37,683 bases of DNA from an uncultured Elusimicrobiales bacterium (lineage in GTDB: Bacteria > Elusimicrobiota > Elusimicrobia > Elusimicrobiales > Elusimicrobiaceae), in NCBI GenBank assembly GCA_944324685.1, contig CALUXG010000010.1, forward strand, positions 1 to 37,683, given 5' to 3'. This document shows positions 33,220-37,683 of this stretch, in pieces. Position numbers and translations under genes: made by a program. Positions within the stretch are counted from its first letter, which is position 1. Every line of letters begins with the position of its first letter. The notes beneath the pieces are model-generated. The model was not told where the DNA came from, did not search any database, and was given only the letters and a program-made list of their open reading frames with translations.

Positions 33220-34404
33220 TTATGAACGTGCGGCCAACGCGGCCGCCGCTGCCTTGGCGCTGGCCCACGCCCAATGCAAATTAAATCCGCCCAAACGTCC
33301 CCCTACGTCCAACGCTTCACCGATAACAAACAGCCCTTTCTGCTGTTTGCATTCCATACTGCGCGCGTCAAACTGTTTAACGTTTAATCCTCCCGCCGTT
33401 ATTTCCGCGCGGCGAAATCCTCCAGTACCGACGGGAATGCACGCAAAGGCATTAAGACGCCGCGCCGCGGCAAGCAACGCGTCTTTTTTGGCGTCAGCGG
33501 CGCGCACGTCCCATTCTCCAAGCCACTCCCTTAGAATTCTTGCGGGCAGGAAAGGAGACAGTATTTTGGAAAACAATTCCGGACGGTTTTTATGACACTG
33601 CAAATAGCCCTGCACCTGCACATCCGGCAAAAAATTCACCAAAATTTTCTCCCCCTCCTGCCAATACAGGGATATCTGCAGCACCGCCGGCCCGCTGATA
33701 CCGTCATGTGTAAATAACAACATATCCCTTTCTTTTTGCTTTGCGCAACGTATTTCGGCCAACAGGCTGTTACCCGCCAAATTGCGGCATATGCGGTTAT
33801 ACGGAGAAGGCAAGGCCAAAGACACCAAAGCCGGACGCGGCGCGGCAGTCTCCAAGCCCAGTTCCTTGGCCGCACGCCAAGCAAAAGCGCTCGCTCCCAA
33901 TTGCGGATAAGAAAGCCCGCCTGATGCGATGACTACATTTTTTCCGCAATAATTTCCACGGGAAGTTTGCACGCAAAACAAACCATGTTCTTTGGTGATG
34001 CGCAGCACTTCACAGCCGCATAAAATTTCCGTATGGTTTTCTTTGGCTCGGCGTATCAAAAAACCCGTAATCTCGGCGGCGTTGCGCGCAAAAAGCTGTC
34101 CCTGTGTTTTTTCGCTGTAGGAAATATGTGCTTTCTCCAGCAAACGGACGAAATCTTGCGGACCAAAAGCCGCCAGCGCGGCGTGGCAAAAATGCTTTTC
34201 TCCGCACACATAGGCTTTGTCTTTCACGTATAAATTGGTAAAATTACATTTTCCTCCGCCGGTTATATTCAATTTCCGTCCCGCTTGTTTATTGTGTTCC
34301 AAAAGCAGTTTGGGCGCCGCATACGAGCCGGCGCAAAACAGACCGGAAGCTCCGCCGCCTATAAGAATACTGTGCCAAATTTGTTTTTCCATTGTATATG
34401 CCAT
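33220..34404 (-). CDS. HI0933/YhiN-family FAD-dependent oxidoreductase
   Basis: A 394-residue flavoprotein. The FAD dinucleotide motif is LIGGGASGLFCA (about 14-25), followed by AGRKLNITGGGKCNFTN, a family signature, and the C-terminal second FAD segment GEALDVGGRLGGFNLHWAWA. Length is normal. Family members are widespread, and their substrates are mostly unknown. It is divergent from the perR-rubrerythrin operon and shares a symmetrical promoter region with it, so a link to peroxide response is possible but unproven. Confidence 0.93.
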   Translation of the reverse strand: MAYTMEKQIWHSILIGGGASGLFCAGSYAAPKLLLEHNKQAGRKLNITGGGKCNFTNLYVKDKAYVCGEKHFCHAALAAFGPQDFVRLLEKAHISYSEKTQGQLFARNAAEITGFLIRRAKENHTEILCGCEVLRITKEHGLFCVQTSRGNYCGKNVVIASGGLSYPQLGASAFAWRAAKELGLETAAPRPALVSLALPSPYNRICRNLAGNSLLAEIRCAKQKERDMLLFTHDGISGPAVLQISLYWQEGEKILVNFLPDVQVQGYLQCHKNRPELFSKILSPFLPARILREWLGEWDVRAADAKKDALLAAARRLNAFACIPVGTGGFRRAEITAGGLNVKQFDARSMECKQQKGLFVIGEALDVGGRLGGFNLHWAWASAKAAAAALAARS

Positions 34405-34415
34405 TTATTGTTTAC

Positions 34416-34464
34416 AGTATAGCAAAAATAATTTCTTGCCCAAGAGAATAATAAATGCTATACT
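34416..34464. promoter_or_regulatory. Mirror-image divergent promoters
   Basis: AGTATAGC (34416-34423) and GCTATACT (34457-34464) form a perfect eight-base inverted repeat; each arm contains the -10 (TATACT) of one direction. Plus strand: TTGCCC (34436-34441), 17 bases, TATACT (34459-34464). Minus strand: TTGGGC (34441-34436), 16 bases, TATACT. Thus both promoters share the central -35 region. Confidence 0.65.
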
Positions 34465-34495
34465 TGGAATAAGAATTTTTCTTAAAAAGATTTTT

Positions 34496-34963
34496 ATGCA
34501 AGAAATTTCAAATACTTCTGCTGCGGAATTAAAAATAAAAACGGAAGCTTTTAAGCAGCTTTGCCGTACGCGTGGTTTGCGCGTAACGGAACAGCGGCTG
34601 GAAATTTTCCGCACCGTTGCCCGCTCCAAAGCGCACCCGAGCGTAGAAACTGTATGTGCCGAAGTACGCAAAAAAATGCCCAATATTTCATTGGATACGG
34701 TATACCGCACGCTGGCCTCTTTGGAAGAAGCCGGCGTCGTATTTCGGGTTGGCAACTGCAGCAAAGCCCGTTTTGACGCCGATTTGACTCCGCACTATCA
34801 TTTTGTGTGCATGAACTGCGCAGAAGTATATGATATCCCCGCCGGAGGTAATACGCCGTCTATACCGGATAATATTGAAGAATTTGGTGAAGTGAAAAAC
34901 GTAAATCTCCAGTTCAGAGGGATTTGCAACCGCTGCCGTAAGGCGGCCGGCAAAATGCAGTAG
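34496..34963 (+). CDS. perR: PerR-like regulator of the Fur family
   Basis: A 155-residue Fur-family repressor. Residues 15-85 hold the winged helix (ISLDTVYRTLASLEEAGVV). The regulatory metal site looks PerR-like: H47, D94 in RFDA, H100, H102 and D113, spaced as in Bacillus subtilis PerR. The structural zinc site is C105/C108 and C144/C147. PerR senses hydrogen peroxide through metal-catalysed oxidation of its His ligands. The choice of PerR over Fur rests on D94 and on the rubrerythrin gene 66 bases downstream. The ATG at 34496 follows a weak ribosome binding site. Confidence 0.88.
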   Translation: MQEISNTSAAELKIKTEAFKQLCRTRGLRVTEQRLEIFRTVARSKAHPSVETVCAEVRKKMPNISLDTVYRTLASLEEAGVVFRVGNCSKARFDADLTPHYHFVCMNCAEVYDIPAGGNTPSIPDNIEEFGEVKNVNLQFRGICNRCRKAAGKMQ

Positions 34964-35029
34964 ACAGGGTTTGCGTTTACGCTCCGCTCCCCGCGGTCGC
35001 TGGACGAAACCTAACTTAGAGGAGAAAAT

Positions 35030-35569
35030 ATGGAATTGAAAGGATCTCAAACTGAAAAAAACTTGTGGACCGCCTTTGCCGGCGAATCCCAAGCCCGCAA
35101 TAAATATACGTATTACGCCTCCAAAGCCAAGAAAGAAGGTTTTGTGCAGATTTCCAAAATTTTTGAAGAAACCGCCAACAACGAAAAAGAACACGCCAAA
35201 CTCTGGTTCAAATATTTGCACGACGGAGACATTCCGGCTACGGCCGCCAATTTGCTGGACGCGGCCCAAGGCGAAAATTATGAATGGACCGACATGTATG
35301 CCGGCTTTGCCAAAACCGCCAAAGAAGAAGGTTTTGACAAATTGGCTTATTTGTTTGAAGCCGTGGGCAAAATTGAAAAAATGCACGAAGAGCGCTACCG
35401 CAAACTGTTGCACAATGTAGAAACGCAGGAAGTATTCAAAAAAGCCGGTATCGTTATGTGGGAATGCTCCAACTGCGGACATATCCACATCGGTGAAGCC
35501 GCTCCCGAAATATGCCCCGTGTGCGCCCATCCGAAAGCCTACTTCATGGTTCATCCGGAAAACTTTTAG
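35030..35569 (+). CDS. rbr: Rubrerythrin
   Basis: A 179-residue non-heme di-iron peroxidase. The N-terminal four-helix ferritin-like domain (1-140) has the metal Glu residues in GES (E19), ANNEKEH (E52 and neighbours), and the region around MHEER. The C-terminal rubredoxin-like iron site has C146, C149, C162 and C165 (CSNCG and CPVC). The protein reduces hydrogen peroxide in anaerobes and microaerophiles. GAGGAG lies five bases before the ATG. It follows the PerR-like gene in one operon and ends in a strong terminator. Confidence 0.98.
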   Translation: MELKGSQTEKNLWTAFAGESQARNKYTYYASKAKKEGFVQISKIFEETANNEKEHAKLWFKYLHDGDIPATAANLLDAAQGENYEWTDMYAGFAKTAKEEGFDKLAYLFEAVGKIEKMHEERYRKLLHNVETQEVFKKAGIVMWECSNCGHIHIGEAAPEICPVCAHPKAYFMVHPENF

Positions 35570-35583
35570 TATGGCAAAGTAAG

Positions 35584-35621
35584 CACTAAAAAACCCCGCC
35601 GAAAAGCGGGGTTTTTTAGTG
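35584..35621. terminator. Bidirectional terminator between rubrerythrin and MFS genes
   Basis: A 16-base perfect stem (35584-35599 with 35606-35621). A6 and T6 in the arms give U-rich ends in both directions. Confidence 0.92.
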
Positions 35622-35635
35622 TAGGAACAAAGCGC

Positions 35636-37021
35636 TTAATCTCTTTTGGCGGAAAGTATCCCCCCCGCCACGGAGCAAACCGCGCCAAAAGCCATAGCCG
35701 CCATATATCCGCGAATAAAGGCTTCTTGCGTTTCCATTCCTTGGACAATCGCGTATTTGCGTACCAAAGTAAAAATAGCCACTGACAGAGCTATCCCCAT
35801 AATCATACCCGCATTGCGCGCCAAAGCGTTTACGCTGGCCACCACGCCTAATTTTTCTTTGGGAGCAGCGCTGACGACGGTATTATTATTGGGAACCTGA
35901 AACGTTCCCGACCCCGCCCCCATAACCAGCTGTGCCAGTACGATATAGGAAATGCTGGGCTGTGTGCCGATAAACGCAAACATCAGCGTAGAAATCAGCA
36001 AAAATACAAATCCTGCCGTGGTAATCACCCGCGCAGGCCATTTGGCACACAATGTGCCTGATATGCCCGAAGCCGCCGCCAATGTAATGGGAAAAGGAAG
36101 CATCAGCGCGCCGATTTGTACGGGATCCATATGCATAATGTCCGTCAAATAAAACGGCAGCAGCACCGAGTTGGTAAACAGGGCCATAAACCCCAGCACC
36201 GCCACGATAATCCCATACGAAATAGCCGGAATTTTGAAAATATCCAAACCGATAAACGGCACTTTTGCGTGTTTTTCCCTGTGAAGAAAAAATACAAAAA
36301 ATACCGCCGAAAGCGCAAAACTGGTCAGAATAGGCGCCGACCCCCATCCGCTGGCGGAACCTGTATTTAACGCATACAGAAAGGCGAAGCTCGTCAAACT
36401 GTAGCAGGCCGCGCCATACCAATCCATTTTTACTTTTTTAACGGCCTTAAAACGCGGGATAATGTAAATTCCCCGCCATACGCCAATGATGCAGATGGGA
36501 ACCGACACCCAAAATACGGAAGGCCAGCCCCACAGCTGAATTAAAGCTCCGCCTATGGCCGGACCTGCCAAACCGCCGCAGGCCACCACCGCGCCGATGG
36601 CACCGAAGGCTTTTCCTCGGGATTTGCCGTGAAATATTTGTGCAATAAGTGCCTGAGAAGTGGCCATCATGGCGGAAGAACCTATTCCCTGTACGGCCCG
36701 CGCAAACAGCATCATGGGCAGAGACTGCGCCATCGCCCCCATCAGAGCCCCCACCCCAAAAACGATAAAACCGCCCAAATACATCCATTTACGGCTGTAT
36801 AAATCAGACAATTTGCCGAATACGGGCAGCAAACAGGTCAGCACCAACAAATACATGCTGACCACCAATTGTATGTGATCCAAATCCACCTGAAACTGCA
36901 TAGACATGGTAGGCAGCGCAATATTGACGATACCCGCCGACAGAGTGGACATAAAAGTACCGTTGGCTGTTACCGAAAAGATGGTCCACTTTCTGGACAG
37001 CTTAAACTTTCCAATATTCAT
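35636..37021 (-). CDS. MFS transporter, DHA2 (EmrB/QacA) type
   Basis: A 461-residue protein with about fourteen membrane helices. Motif A appears as GKLSDLYSRKWMYLGG (about 69-84), and the family segments NIALPTM and RAVQGIGSSAMMATSQALI are present. DHA2 exporters expel drugs or other amphipathic compounds using the proton gradient; the substrate here is unknown. The ATG at 37021 has no strong ribosome binding site. A promoter lies about 30 bases upstream. It is a single gene, convergent with the rubrerythrin operon. Confidence 0.93.
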   Translation of the reverse strand: MNIGKFKLSRKWTIFSVTANGTFMSTLSAGIVNIALPTMSMQFQVDLDHIQLVVSMYLLVLTCLLPVFGKLSDLYSRKWMYLGGFIVFGVGALMGAMAQSLPMMLFARAVQGIGSSAMMATSQALIAQIFHGKSRGKAFGAIGAVVACGGLAGPAIGGALIQLWGWPSVFWVSVPICIIGVWRGIYIIPRFKAVKKVKMDWYGAACYSLTSFAFLYALNTGSASGWGSAPILTSFALSAVFFVFFLHREKHAKVPFIGLDIFKIPAISYGIIVAVLGFMALFTNSVLLPFYLTDIMHMDPVQIGALMLPFPITLAAASGISGTLCAKWPARVITTAGFVFLLISTLMFAFIGTQPSISYIVLAQLVMGAGSGTFQVPNNNTVVSAAPKEKLGVVASVNALARNAGMIMGIALSVAIFTLVRKYAIVQGMETQEAFIRGYMAAMAFGAVCSVAGGILSAKRD

Positions 37022-37052
37022 AATAAAAAAGATTTCGTACGGTGCAAGCTTT

Positions 37053-37081
37053 TATATATTATACTTCTTTGATTTTGACAA
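37053..37081 (-). promoter_or_regulatory. Promoter of the MFS gene
   Basis: On the minus strand TTGTCA (37081-37076), a 17-base spacer and TATATA (37058-37053). Confidence 0.5.
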
Positions 37082-37241
37082 TGAAAAATATCCCCCCTTT
37101 ACAAAATATATTTTAAGCTTAAACTTAAATAAGGACATCCAGAAGAAGAAATTGAAATTTTTTGAAAGGTCCTATATTTTTTCTGGGTCCAAATTACCCA
37201 TTTTTACAAGACCTTTTTCCCATGTGTTTTTTAAGAGCAGG

Positions 37242-37250
37242 TGTTATACT
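37242..37250 (+). promoter_or_regulatory. Extended -10 of the right-edge gene
   Basis: TGTTATACT, 36 bases before the ATG at 37287. No clear -35 is seen. Confidence 0.5.
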
Positions 37251-37286
37251 AAAGGAAAGAAATTGTTGTATTGTATTGAGGTGGTT

Positions 37287-37683
37287 ATGACCAAATTTAT
37301 TTCTTTGTTAATTAGTTTTTCTCTACTTTTCACGACGGTAGCGCCGTCTTATGCGCAAGGGATGGAGGGGTTGGCGCGTCAACGGGTGCGGGTGCCGTAT
37401 GCTGCAGTGGAGGGGGAAGGGAGATTAACGGTACAGGGGATAGAGGAGGCCATACGCGAAGCGGTGCAGGCTGGGCGCGGTAGCGATGGGGTATCGTTGG
37501 GGGTACGCAAGATTTTAGAGGTAAAAGCGGCGGAGGCGGAGCGTGCGCGGCGCGTGCAGGCGCATGGGGGTGCGGTGATAGGAGTGGACCAAGGGAGTGA
37601 GACTCGGTACGTAGGGGTATTGAGTCGGTTGGATTTTTTGTACGAAGGTGATGCGGAGGAAGAGGTGGAGTATGGAGGCATTA
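37287..37683 (+). CDS. N-terminal part of a secreted protein, G-rich codon use (partial)
   Basis: An open frame of 132 codons that runs off the right edge. It begins with a signal peptide (MTKFISLLISFSLLFTTVAP, then SYAQG, cut after SYA or SYAQ). The mature part is charged and Ala/Gly/Val-rich, with GIEEAIREAVQAGRG and RKILEVKAAEAERARRVQAHG. GAGGT lies four bases before the ATG. The codons after the signal peptide are strongly biased toward GGG, GAG, GCG, GTG and CGG, unlike other plus-strand genes here, which prefer GGC and GCC. The full length and family are unknown. Confidence 0.75.
   Translation, partial: MTKFISLLISFSLLFTTVAPSYAQGMEGLARQRVRVPYAAVEGEGRLTVQGIEEAIREAVQAGRGSDGVSLGVRKILEVKAAEAERARRVQAHGGAVIGVDQGSETRYVGVLSRLDFLYEGDAEEEVEYGGI

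Noticed and set aside
34688-35554. Minus-strand frame of 288 residues opposite perR and rubrerythrin
   Set aside because: Antisense to two well-supported genes.

Overview
The window is a dense bacterial chromosome segment of about 37.7 kb with roughly balanced base composition, short intergenic gaps and strong intrinsic terminators. It looks Gram-negative: there is a TolC-type channel, a FadL-type porin, AsmA, a lipoprotein and class III-type pilin leader peptides. The mix of a pilin-like GFTLVELL protein, anaerobe-type oxidative defence (PerR-like regulator and rubrerythrin) and a very large secreted protein starting at the right edge suggests a host-associated anaerobe. My best guess is Elusimicrobiota, but this is inference from gene style and not a database result.

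Layout. 1-420: non-coding, with a ten-copy GGAA tract and a minus-strand promoter whose spacer holds twelve T, aimed at a gene beyond the left edge. 421-7132 (minus): a 1791-residue protein made almost only of PAS domains, a lipoprotein and a type IV pilin-like protein. 7383-12005 (minus): a complete tripartite efflux operon (TolC-like channel, MacA-like adaptor, MacB-type ATPase and permease on separate genes). 12147-17091: a small DMT-family membrane protein, a dCMP deaminase-like protein, a divergent PfkB-family sugar kinase with a changed catalytic motif, a TPR protein, a FadL-type porin and MutY. 17092-19727: an accessory-looking AT-rich stretch holding one unrecognised gene (probable winged helix) behind a cluster of TTGACATA-type sites, then 1.5 kb without a convincing gene but with several repeats.

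19728-25053 (minus): groES-groEL behind a promoter with an overlapping, slightly degenerate CIRCE operator, preceded by a PP2C phosphatase translationally coupled to a polytopic PknB-type Ser/Thr kinase. Divergent from the kinase is a small protein with two PC4-like single-stranded nucleic acid binding domains. 25796-33162: a secreted protein of unknown function, AsmA, a DUF1232 protein, a Na/Pi cotransporter with PhoU-like tail and a coupled pair of unknown polytopic membrane proteins. 33220-35569: a HI0933-type flavoprotein divergent from a perR-rubrerythrin operon, with mirror-image promoters. 35636-37021: a DHA2-type MFS exporter. 37287-end: the start of a secreted protein with strikingly G-rich codon use.

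The functional themes are envelope export and surface structures, protein folding and phospho-signalling, and peroxide defence. The most unusual points are the PAS-only giant, repeated TATAAT boxes six or seven bases before start codons (possible leaderless mRNAs), simple repeats inside or near promoters, the PfkB protein with GCGE in place of GAGD, the tandem PC4 protein and the repeat-bearing AT-rich island. I saw no tRNA, rRNA, CRISPR array or insertion sequence.
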